Shown in pieces: positions 1-6,782 of a stretch of DNA of 13,074 bases. The notes beneath the pieces are model-generated. The model saw only the letters and a list, made by a program, of their open reading frames with translations. It did no database searches and had not been told where the DNA came from. The translations under genes were made by a program, and so were the position numbers. Location: the NCBI GenBank assembly GCA_009702205.1, contig WLIM01000012.1:1-13074 (forward strand). The letters are read 5' to 3'. Within the stretch, counting starts at the first letter, position 1; each line of letters opens with the position of its first letter. The stretch is from Actinomycetota bacterium (GTDB lineage: Bacteria > Actinomycetota > Actinomycetes > Nanopelagicales > Nanopelagicaceae).

Positions 1-708
1 TATTTCGAAGATTTAGCTGCAGCAGCAGATGCTGTAGAGAAAATTATTTCGGCCGGAATACTTCCCGCTACATTAGAGTTTTTAGATAACACATGTTTGG
101 TTGCAGTAGAAGATTTCGCACATCTTGGTTTGGATACTAAAGCTGGCGCGCTGCTTCTATTTGGTGATGACGGAGATTTGGTTTCAATCGAGCAAAGTGT
201 TTCAAAAATGGCCGATATCGCCAAGGCATCCAATGGTTGTCGTGGTGTAACACTTGCAGCAGATGTCGCTGCGGCTGAAGCGCTGCTGTATGCGCGTAGA
301 TGTTCACTTCCGGCGCTTGCCCGTTTGAGTTCACTTTCAATTCTTGAAGATATTTCAGTTCCAAGAAAAGCGATGGCAGAAGTCGTTAAGCGAATTGAAG
401 CTATTGGTAAATCACATGGTTTGCGTATCGGAACTTTTGGTCATGCTGGAGATGGAAATCTTCACCCAACAATAGTTTTGGATAAAGATAATCCTGCCGA
501 AGTTGCCGCAGCAGAGAAAGCACTCGCCGAGATATTCGCACTCCCCCTTGAATTTGGCGGCAGCATTACTGGTGAACACGGTGTTGGATCAGCGAAGCTT
601 CCATATCTTGAAGCAAAAATTGGCGCGGTAAATATGCAACTGCAGCGAAACATCAAAAAGGTATTTGATCCAGCCGGAATTCTAAATCCAGGGCGAATTG
701 GGTCATGA
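1..708 (+). CDS. glcD: FAD-linked oxidase, GlcD-like (glycolate/D-lactate oxidase), 3' part
   Basis: This is the C-terminal 235 codons of a gene that begins before the window; the frame is open from base 1. It matches the FAD-linked oxidase C-terminal domain of the GlcD/D-lactate dehydrogenase family, which oxidises 2-hydroxy acids with FAD and passes electrons to a partner iron-sulfur protein. Visible family marks are HAGDGNLHP near window codons 148-156, GGSITGEHGVG near 186-196, and a closing FDPAGILNPGRI. The tail overlaps the next gene by four bases (ATGA, 705-708), so the two are probably translationally coupled as oxidase and electron-transfer subunit. The FAD-binding N-terminal half lies outside the window, so the exact substrate (glycolate, D-lactate or another 2-hydroxy acid) cannot be settled. 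The family call is firm; the gene symbol is by family and neighbour only. Confidence 0.9.
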   Translation, partial: YFEDLAAAADAVEKIISAGILPATLEFLDNTCLVAVEDFAHLGLDTKAGALLLFGDDGDLVSIEQSVSKMADIAKASNGCRGVTLAADVAAAEALLYARRCSLPALARLSSLSILEDISVPRKAMAEVVKRIEAIGKSHGLRIGTFGHAGDGNLHPTIVLDKDNPAEVAAAEKALAEIFALPLEFGGSITGEHGVGSAKLPYLEAKIGAVNMQLQRNIKKVFDPAGILNPGRIGS

Positions 709-1754
709 GAGAAAAATTTAGCCAAGATAAGTTAGATCGTTGCATTTCTTGTGGCTACTGTTTGCCAGCATGTCCAACATATAAATTAACGGGCAATGAA
801 GAGTCATCACCTCGCGGTCGCATTACTTTGATGCGTGCGGTACAGGCCGATAAATTACCGGCGATTGATTTGTTACAAGAATCCTCATTTTGTCTCGGTT
901 GCCGAGCCTGTGAACCAGTCTGTCCTGCCGGCGTTGAATATGGCGTCTTGCTAGAAGAGATGCGTGACATAACTTGGCAAGGTAAGAACCGGCCACTAAT
1001 TATTCGTGGCCTTTTTGCAATTGTTGATTCGAAGTTAGGAATGTGGGCACTTGGTTTATTTTCACCAACTGCGCGTCGCCGAAGCGCGGCAAAAGATTTA
1101 CATCTTATGTACGGCTGTTTCGAACGACGTCTCTTTCCATCGGTGAGCCGCGCAGTTGCAAAATTGGCACCAGAAGTTTCGTGTTCATCTGATCAAGGTT
1201 GTTGTGGGGCACTACATGCACACAATGGCGAACTTGAAAAAGGTAAAGAGATGGCAAAAGCTCTGGGCACAAAGTTGCCTGGAACTATTCTCACCACCGC
1301 GGGTGGATGCGCAGCCCACTTAGCTTCCGTAATTGGTAGCGATAGGGTTCAAGAATTTTCGCAATGGTGGATTAAGCGCGACATTGAATTAAAGCCTGTA
1401 ATGAAGAATGGCAGAAAAGTTCGAGTCGGATTACAAGATTCATGCCATCTGCGAAATGGAATGGGCGTCTTTGCAGAACCGCGAAAAATTTTGGAAGATC
1501 TCGGTGAATATGTTGAAGTTCCAGGCGCGGCCGATTGCTGCGGAGCTGCTGGAAGTTATGCGCTCTTACAGAAGAAAAATAGTCGCAAAGTAGTGAGTCA
1601 GAAAGTTGCCGATATTAAGGCCCTTAATCTTGATTACATCGCAACAGTTAATCCTGGATGCACAAGACAGTTAGTTACCGAACTTCGTCGGGCTCGGGTT
1701 AAAACTAAAGTTATTCACCTTGCCGAATTAGTCGCAATTTCGCAGAACAAATGA
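705..1754 (+). CDS. glcF: GlcF-like iron-sulfur subunit of glycolate/lactate oxidase
   Basis: This 349-residue protein has two 4Fe-4S ferredoxin motifs followed by two cysteine-rich CCG domains, the layout of GlcF and related heterodisulfide-reductase-like electron carriers. The first cluster uses C13, C16, C19 and C23, and the second C63, C66, C69 and C73. The first CCG domain shows C138, the pair C166-C167 (QGCCGAL) and C201; the second shows C247 (DSCHL), C278-C279 (DCCGAAGSY) and C319 (NPGC). It probably takes electrons from the FAD subunit just upstream and passes them to the membrane quinone pool. It is shorter than E. coli GlcF (about 407 residues) but lacks no visible motif. The ATG at 705 lies inside the stop of the upstream gene, and the 3' end overlaps the next gene by ATGA. 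No glcE lies between the two subunits, a common two-subunit arrangement. Confidence 0.9.
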   Translation: MREKFSQDKLDRCISCGYCLPACPTYKLTGNEESSPRGRITLMRAVQADKLPAIDLLQESSFCLGCRACEPVCPAGVEYGVLLEEMRDITWQGKNRPLIIRGLFAIVDSKLGMWALGLFSPTARRRSAAKDLHLMYGCFERRLFPSVSRAVAKLAPEVSCSSDQGCCGALHAHNGELEKGKEMAKALGTKLPGTILTTAGGCAAHLASVIGSDRVQEFSQWWIKRDIELKPVMKNGRKVRVGLQDSCHLRNGMGVFAEPRKILEDLGEYVEVPGAADCCGAAGSYALLQKKNSRKVVSQKVADIKALNLDYIATVNPGCTRQLVTELRRARVKTKVIHLAELVAISQNK

Positions 1755-2023
1755 ACTCAGAATTTTCTCTAGAAACTCTCAAATCATCTTGGAATCAAGT
1801 TCTAGATGCAATTTTAGAAGTGGATCGCGTCGCGTGGTTGCTCTGGTTTGATGCCAGATTAGTAAAACTTGAGGGCGATGTATTGGAGGTGAGCTTTGCC
1901 GATAGCGAGAAATTTAGTGGCGACCACAACTTCAAAAGCGCGCGTAAACCCGAACAAACTGCCAAACTAGTCTCTGCAATCTTGAAAGTAACTGGAAAGA
2001 AGTTGGAGGTTATCGAAGCTTGA
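1751..2023 (+). CDS. Small protein resembling the C-terminal domain of DNA polymerase III tau (DnaX)
   Basis: This 90-residue protein has no signal peptide, membrane segment or cysteine. Its pattern is a helix with W-x-x-V-L-x-A-I (residues 14-21), then a WLLWFDA segment, then GDVLEVSF, a phenylalanine-containing middle and a terminal VTGKKLEVIEA strand. From memory this follows the C-terminal alpha/beta domain of actinobacterial tau/gamma subunits, where W-x-x-[VI]-L-x-A-[VI], an aromatic-[IL]-L segment, a G-T/D-x-L-x-[LV]-x-F strand and a closing [VI]-E-[AV] strand occur in the same order. The resemblance is from recall, not a search. The gene overlaps glcF upstream (ATGA) and the lysozyme gene downstream (TTGA), so it is surely translated. 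No AAA+ clamp-loader part is present. Function unknown; a free-standing polymerase-binding domain or a divergent unrelated small protein are both possible. Confidence 0.75.
   Translation: MNSEFSLETLKSSWNQVLDAILEVDRVAWLLWFDARLVKLEGDVLEVSFADSEKFSGDHNFKSARKPEQTAKLVSAILKVTGKKLEVIEA
2005..2010 (+). promoter_or_regulatory. Ribosome binding site for the lysozyme gene (fixes TTG start)
   Basis: GGAGGT lies nine bases before the TTG at 2020. It is one of the strongest Shine-Dalgarno matches in the window and supports the TTG start that overlaps the upstream stop codon. It sits inside the coding sequence of the preceding small gene. Confidence 0.75.
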
Positions 2024-3309
2024 AACGCTTATTCCTGCTTATAACTCTCTGCCTCTCCCTTGTCTCTAGCAACGTTATTGCTGCAGGTCCGCTGCAACTT
2101 GTAACTGCTGGACCAGGAAATCGAATTCATGGTGTTGATATCAGCAAATGGCAACATCCTTACGATAAGCCAATTAATTTTGCGAAAATGGCGAAAGCCG
2201 GCGTTCGCTTTGTAATGATTAAAGGTTCAGATTCGCAGGCACCTGCAGATGCGATTGCGAAAAAATATTTAATAGCTGACCGGGCTGCAGCACAGGTCGC
2301 AGGTTTATATACCGGCTTCTACTATTTTTCTTATCTACCCGATACAACTAAAAAGGCAGCGATAATTGCAGACGCGAAAGCCCAAGCACAAAAAACTATC
2401 TGGCGACTTGGTGAAATTGGTGGTTACACCGAACAGGATTTACCTGTTGCACTTGATTTAGAGACTAATTGTGTTCGTATTATTTCTGGTGTCTGCAAGA
2501 AATATGCGAGCAAGGCAAATGTAACGCTGTGGGCCAAGACGTGGCTTGCTGAAGTTGAAGCCAAAACTAATCGCAAACCCTTTGTTTATTCATACCCAAA
2601 CTTTTTGCAAAGCGCGATGTCCAGATCAACCGAATTGGCAAAATATCCACTCTGGATTGCCGCATATGGAAAGCACCCTGCGGTACCAAGTAACCATCCT
2701 GGGATGAAGAGCGTTGGATGTTTCGCGCATTCCTGGACAAAATCTAATTGCCAGGCTGATTATCAAATTTGGCAGTACACATCATGTGGCAAAGGTTCGA
2801 AATATGGCGTTGCAAGTTCTCGCATTGATTTAAATGTTTTTAGCGGCAGCGAAGATAAGTTCTATGCGTTGACTAAAGGTATTTGGCAACCCGAAGCTAT
2901 AGATCTTCTTCCATTTAACGAACCAACAACTGCGACATTGATATCAAGTGTCACTTCCTTAACTACAAATGAAAGTGCGAATTTTGTTGTCGATGCGGTA
3001 CGGCCTGATGGAACTCCAGTAGTTACCGGAAGCGTACGCTTTGTATCCGCTGATTCACTTGTAAAAGCTGGCGTGCAAGATGTTATTCGTTCGGCATCTG
3101 GTCGCTGGACGTTAAAGATTTCAGGACTAAGTGCGGGACCCTATGTCGGATTTGTTGAATACTTTGATGAATCCCAAACGCATGCAAACTCGGTTATCCC
3201 CGTCATGTTTGATGTAACCCAAGGCCCAACCCCAACACCTAAGCCTTTGCCAACAAAGAAGCCAGCACAAAAGCCAGTTGATGCTTGTGCGGGGCAAATT
3301 CGTAATTAG
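2020..3309 (+). CDS. Secreted GH25 lysozyme with Ig-like domain
   Basis: This 429-residue protein is an exported muramidase of glycoside hydrolase family 25, which cleaves the N-acetylmuramic acid to N-acetylglucosamine bond of peptidoglycan. Residues 1-21 form a signal peptide (MKR, hydrophobic core, cleavage near NVIA-A). The GH25 barrel spans about 37-282. By alignment to Cellosyl-type enzymes the acidic site is D40 (GVDISKWQ), D146 and E148 (ALDLET) and D270 (SSRIDLN). Conserved PLWIAAYG and YQIWQYT segments are present. C151/C159 and C234/C244 could form disulfides outside the cell. Residues about 300-400 form one Ig-like beta domain. A Pro/Thr/Lys tail (402-420) and a short end with C423 follow, with no LPXTG motif or membrane anchor. 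The TTG at 2020 is chosen because of a strong ribosome binding site and an intact signal peptide. The galactose genes follow about 28 bases later. Confidence 0.93.
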   Translation: MKRLFLLITLCLSLVSSNVIAAGPLQLVTAGPGNRIHGVDISKWQHPYDKPINFAKMAKAGVRFVMIKGSDSQAPADAIAKKYLIADRAAAQVAGLYTGFYYFSYLPDTTKKAAIIADAKAQAQKTIWRLGEIGGYTEQDLPVALDLETNCVRIISGVCKKYASKANVTLWAKTWLAEVEAKTNRKPFVYSYPNFLQSAMSRSTELAKYPLWIAAYGKHPAVPSNHPGMKSVGCFAHSWTKSNCQADYQIWQYTSCGKGSKYGVASSRIDLNVFSGSEDKFYALTKGIWQPEAIDLLPFNEPTTATLISSVTSLTTNESANFVVDAVRPDGTPVVTGSVRFVSADSLVKAGVQDVIRSASGRWTLKISGLSAGPYVGFVEYFDESQTHANSVIPVMFDVTQGPTPTPKPLPTKKPAQKPVDACAGQIRN

Positions 3310-3337
3310 AAGATAGCCAAAGATAGAGTTGCCCATT

Positions 3338-4456
3338 ATGAGCAGTGAAAAATCGATCCCTTTAAGCAAGGGCATCGTCCGTCAAGATCGCAAACTTAGT
3401 GATGGTCGCACAATTTCTTATTACGATTCAAAATCGACTTCGCGCGAGGCTGTTGACACTAGACCTATAGAAAAACGTCCAAGTCTTGGTGAGCTTAGAT
3501 TAGATGCGTTAACAAATGAGTGGGTTGTCATGGCCGCCCATCGCCAAGCCCGAGCATTTCTTCCACCTAAGGAACTTTGTCCGCTCTGTCCGACAAAACC
3601 AGGTCTGCAATCTGAAATTCCCGAAAGCAAATATGAAGTAGTAGTTTTTGAAAATCTCTCACCTTCACTTGCCCAGCCAAGTGTTCCATGGAATTTGCCG
3701 GCGCTTGATGGCTTAAATACCCCAATAGTTGATGCTGCAGGGTTCTGCGAAGTTCTTTGTTATACAGATGATCACGAAGCAAATTTTGGATCACTTTCTC
3801 TAGAACAGATTCGAATTGTTATGGAAGCTTGGCGTGATCGAACTCGCGAAATTTCCAAGATGCCACATATCGCGCATATCTTTCCCTTTGAAAATCGTGG
3901 CGTAGAAGTTGGCGTAACTCTGCATCACCCGCATGGTCAAATTTATGCATATTCATATCTACCGCCGCGAGTTGAGAAAATGTTGAAAGTAGCGACTGAT
4001 TACTTTTCAAAGAATTCACGACCACTTATTTCAGACATAATTGCTCGCGAAATAACCGATGAAGTAAGGATAGTCGCCCAAAATAGTGATTGGATTGCAT
4101 ATGTGCCTTTTGCATCCAGGTATCCATTTGAAATACATATCGCGCCTAAAATTTTTACCGCTGATCTTGCACAGTTAACAGATGCACAAGCTGATTCTTT
4201 TGGCGCCGTAGCTAAGGAATCTCTGCAACGTTTAGATGGCGTATTTGGAATAGAGATGGCATACATGGCCGCTTGGCATCAAGCCCCGGTAAATATTGGG
4301 CGCGATGTTCTTGGATTACATATGCAGATCACCAGCATCCGCCGTGCACCCGGAAAGTTAAAGTATTTGGCGGGATCGGAATCTGCAATGCAGGCCTTTA
4401 TTATGGATATGAAACCTGAACAATCTGCTGCCCAATTGCGCGGCGTAGAGATCTAA
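3338..4456 (+). CDS. galT: Galactose-1-phosphate uridylyltransferase
   Basis: This enzyme transfers UMP between UDP-glucose and galactose-1-phosphate, giving UDP-galactose and glucose-1-phosphate in the Leloir pathway. From the ATG at 3338 it has 372 residues. The zinc-type CPLC pair is at C81/C84. The nucleophile motif HHPHGQIYA lies at 196-204, with H199 the expected uridylylated histidine. The typical FENLSPSL strand is at 105-111, and a C-terminal HQAPVN...LHMQITSIRR segment is present. An in-frame TTG at 3329 would add three residues, but it follows the purine-rich AAAGATAGAG stretch with no spacer; the ATG at 3338 lies about nine bases after it and is preferred. The stop overlaps the galE start by one base (TAATG), so the two are coupled. 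The N-terminal 45 or so residues before RPSLGELRLD are less conserved. Confidence 0.95.
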   Translation: MSSEKSIPLSKGIVRQDRKLSDGRTISYYDSKSTSREAVDTRPIEKRPSLGELRLDALTNEWVVMAAHRQARAFLPPKELCPLCPTKPGLQSEIPESKYEVVVFENLSPSLAQPSVPWNLPALDGLNTPIVDAAGFCEVLCYTDDHEANFGSLSLEQIRIVMEAWRDRTREISKMPHIAHIFPFENRGVEVGVTLHHPHGQIYAYSYLPPRVEKMLKVATDYFSKNSRPLISDIIAREITDEVRIVAQNSDWIAYVPFASRYPFEIHIAPKIFTADLAQLTDAQADSFGAVAKESLQRLDGVFGIEMAYMAAWHQAPVNIGRDVLGLHMQITSIRRAPGKLKYLAGSESAMQAFIMDMKPEQSAAQLRGVEI

Positions 4457-5421
4457 TGCGAATTTTAGTAACTGGTGGAGCTGGATACATTGGTTCTACC
4501 GCAGCAGCAATACTTCTAGAACGTGGCTATGAGGTAACAGTTCTAGATGATTGTTCAACTGGGCATGCCAGCGCTGTTCCAAGTGGTGCAAAATTTATTC
4601 AAGGCTCGATCCTTGATCCCCAAATAGTTACTGATGCGTTGACGGGTTGCGAAGCGGTAATTCACTTCGCCGCTAAGTCGCTAGTTGGTGAATCGGTTGA
4701 GAAACCTGACCTTTATTTTGATGTAAATGTAAATGGAACAAAGAATCTCTTAACCCAGATGTCAGCCTTAAAAATTACCAAGTTGGTTTTCTCTTCAACT
4801 GCAGCCACCTATGGCGAGCCAGAAGTTATACCCATTACCGAAGAGGCAACCACAAAGCCAACTAGTCCATATGGATCGACAAAATTGTCAGTAGATCAAA
4901 TGATTTCTAAAGAGTGTGAATCTGGTCTGGGTGCAATTTCACTTCGCTATTTCAATGTAGCTGGTGCTTTTCAATCAGCTAACGGTTGGCTTGCTGAACG
5001 CCACAACCCAGAGACACATCTAATTCCAAATGTCTTGCGCGCAACTGAAAGTAAGCCACTTAAAGTTTTTGGAAATGATTGGCCAACGCAGGATGGAACA
5101 CCAATCCGCGATTACGTACACGTCGTTGATTTAATCGATGCCCATATTTTGGCAATCAAAGCTCTAACTCCAGGTGCGCATAAAATAATTAACTTAGGTA
5201 GCGGTGGCGGCTATTCAGTCTCACAAGTAATCAAGGCTGCGGCAAAGGCTCTTGGTCGCGAAATTCCTATCGAGATAAGTTCAAGGCGAGCTGGCGATCC
5301 AACAATTTTGATTGCAGATATTTCAAAAGCGGAGAAAGTATTGGGCTGGAAGCCAACACGCGATATTAATGCGATGGTTAGCGATGCCTGGGAAGCAATT
5401 AGCGCTGATGCTCGCAAGTAA
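4456..5421 (+). CDS. galE: UDP-glucose 4-epimerase
   Basis: This 321-residue enzyme interconverts UDP-galactose and UDP-glucose with bound NAD, closing the Leloir cycle; it belongs to the extended short-chain dehydrogenases. The nucleotide-binding GGAGYIG is at 7-13, with D31/D32 at the end of the second strand. The catalytic set is S114/T115 (FSSTAATYG) and the Y139-x-x-x-K143 pair (SPYGSTK). The substrate part includes LRYFNVAGA (163-171), IRDYVHVVDL (217-226) and a C-terminal NLGSGGGYSV plus GWKPTRDI. Length is typical for actinobacterial GalE. It starts one base inside the galT stop, and its 3' end contains the galK start, so all three Leloir enzymes are probably made from one transcript. 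A role in supplying UDP-galactose for cell-wall glycans is also possible. Confidence 0.96.
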   Translation: MRILVTGGAGYIGSTAAAILLERGYEVTVLDDCSTGHASAVPSGAKFIQGSILDPQIVTDALTGCEAVIHFAAKSLVGESVEKPDLYFDVNVNGTKNLLTQMSALKITKLVFSSTAATYGEPEVIPITEEATTKPTSPYGSTKLSVDQMISKECESGLGAISLRYFNVAGAFQSANGWLAERHNPETHLIPNVLRATESKPLKVFGNDWPTQDGTPIRDYVHVVDLIDAHILAIKALTPGAHKIINLGSGGGYSVSQVIKAAAKALGREIPIEISSRRAGDPTILIADISKAEKVLGWKPTRDINAMVSDAWEAISADARK

Positions 5422-6541
5422 ATTTGCTGAAATATTTGGCAAAGATCCTGAGATAGTTGCAAGTGCACCTGGGCGAGTAAATTTAATTGGTGAGCACGTT
5501 GATTTTTTGGATGGTTTTGTCCTCCCCTTTGCTATTTCTGATGTAACAACTGTTGCGATTGCTAAGAACTCGAACTCCCAAATAAGAGTTGCTTCGTTGC
5601 AGAAGAACTGCGAGATAACAGCAATTGAAATTTCGAATATCCAGCCAATGACTGGAGAACCTTGGACTAGATATCCGATTGGCGTTCTTTGGGCATTGGG
5701 TCCGAAGGCGCTAAATACTGGTTTAGATATTTTGGTGGATGGCCAAGTTCCACTTGGTGCCGGACTTTCATCTAGCGCCGCACTTGAATGTGCTGTTGCA
5801 ACAGCAGTAAACCAACTCTTTAATTTGAAATTATCGCTGCCAGATCTGGCTCGCATCGCGCAAAAAGGTGAAAACATTTATGTCGGAATGCCTTGCGGAA
5901 TTATGGACCAATCTGTTTCATTGATGGCAACTAAGGGACATGCGCTCTTGCTTGATACTCGGGACTTATCAACTGAACAAATTCCATTTGATATTTCGCC
6001 ACTTGGCCTTGAATTATTAGTAATCGATACCCAAGTTCATCACGCACTAGTAGATGGTGGTTATGCCGAGCGGCGAGCATCATGTGAGAAAGCTGTTGCA
6101 GATTTAGGAATTAAATCTCTACGTGATATCACAGTCGCACAATTTGAGGCACGAAAGTCTGAATTGGATGAGAAAACTTATGCTCGCGCCTTTCACGGAA
6201 TTACCGAGATGGAGCGAGTTCTAGATGCAGTCGCACTTTTAAAGAGCGGAGATTTCGTTGGCTTCGGCGAAATCGTAACTCTGGCACATCAATCGCTACG
6301 AGATAATTACACGGTCTCCTGCCCGGAATTAGATTTGGCAGCTGACACTGCAAATAAATTTGGAGCTCTGGGAGCCCGCATGATTGGTGGCGGCTTTGGC
6401 GGAAGCGCAATTGCATTGATAAAAGCTAAAGATAGCGAGCTAATTAAATCTGAAATTAGAAGCGCATTTATGGCTTCGAAATTTAAAGCACCGAGATTCT
6501 TTTCGGCCCTGCCTAGTCAAGGCGCTTGCGTAATTAATTAA
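5408..6541 (+). CDS. galK: Galactokinase
   Basis: This GHMP-family kinase phosphorylates galactose at C1 with ATP, the first step of the Leloir pathway. From the ATG at 5408 it has 377 residues. The galactokinase signature GRVNLIGEHVDF is at 22-33, the ATP-binding LGAGLSSSAA at 116-125, the catalytic aspartate in CGIMDQS at D167, and the third motif GGGFGGSA at 327-334. The frame is open upstream, but residues before MLASKFAEIFG would lie deep in galE and have no family counterpart. The ATG at 5408 has GGAAG about 12 bases upstream and overlaps galE by 14 bases. The gene ends in the palindrome TTAATTAA shared with the convergent ACT gene. No aldose mutarotase, galactose transporter or regulator is visible beside it. 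Confidence 0.96.
   Translation: MLASKFAEIFGKDPEIVASAPGRVNLIGEHVDFLDGFVLPFAISDVTTVAIAKNSNSQIRVASLQKNCEITAIEISNIQPMTGEPWTRYPIGVLWALGPKALNTGLDILVDGQVPLGAGLSSSAALECAVATAVNQLFNLKLSLPDLARIAQKGENIYVGMPCGIMDQSVSLMATKGHALLLDTRDLSTEQIPFDISPLGLELLVIDTQVHHALVDGGYAERRASCEKAVADLGIKSLRDITVAQFEARKSELDEKTYARAFHGITEMERVLDAVALLKSGDFVGFGEIVTLAHQSLRDNYTVSCPELDLAADTANKFGALGARMIGGGFGGSAIALIKAKDSELIKSEIRSAFMASKFKAPRFFSALPSQGACVIN
6534..6541. other. Palindromic overlap of two convergent stop codons (TTAATTAA)
   Basis: The 8-base palindrome TTAATTAA supplies the TAA of galK on the plus strand (6539-6541) and the TAA of the ACT gene on the minus strand (6536-6534). The two convergent blocks therefore overlap by eight bases with no intergenic DNA. 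I see no stem-loop plus T-tract here, so transcripts from either side must end inside the other block or by factor-dependent termination. Confidence 0.85.
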
Positions 6542-6773
6542 CTGGGCTAATAGAAATTACTTCTACCCCGCCGATATCTCCCAATACGCCTAGCAAATCC
6601 GTTGGATCTGAACCTGGAATCGCGATTATAAAATCATCAATTCCTCGTCCGGATTCACTTTTAACAACAACAATTGATTTGATATCGCCACCAGCAAAAC
6701 CAATTGCAGATGCAACTGCGCCGAGAGATCCAGGGCGATCAGGTAGAGCGATTTGAACGTTGAATTGGGCCAT
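6534..6773 (-). CDS. Small stand-alone ACT-domain protein
   Basis: This 79-residue protein consists of a single ACT domain, a beta-alpha-beta fold that usually binds amino acids and regulates an enzyme or acts as a small sensor. The diagnostic loop is D12-R-P-G-S-L (PDRPGSLGAVA). The following helix is AVASAIGFAGGDI, and strands IKSIVVVKSE and VEVISIS complete the fold. No enzyme domain is attached, and the ligand cannot be read from the sequence. The ATG at 6773 is preferred over a TTG two codons upstream because AAGG at 6784-6781 sits seven bases before it. Only nine bases separate it from the stop of the DoxX-Rieske gene, so it is the last gene of that transcript. Its 3' end overlaps galK by eight bases on the opposite strand. 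Confidence 0.88.
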   Translation of the reverse strand: MAQFNVQIALPDRPGSLGAVASAIGFAGGDIKSIVVVKSESGRGIDDFIIAIPGSDPTDLLGVLGDIGGVEVISISPVN

Positions 6774-6782
6774 GAGCAAACC

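Noticed and set aside
3310..3337. Possible promoter or terminator between the lysozyme gene and galT
   Set aside because: The 28-base gap holds only a repeated AGATAG and no credible -10/-35 pair or stem-loop.
5312..5407. Upstream in-frame extension of galK into galE
   Set aside because: The extra residues have no counterpart in galactokinases, which begin close to the SKFAEIFG-like segment; the ATG at 5408 fits the family length.
5323..5877. A 184-codon open frame on the minus strand opposite galK
   Set aside because: It lies wholly antisense to the signature motifs of galE and galK, has no recognisable domain and no ribosome binding site; it is a coding shadow.
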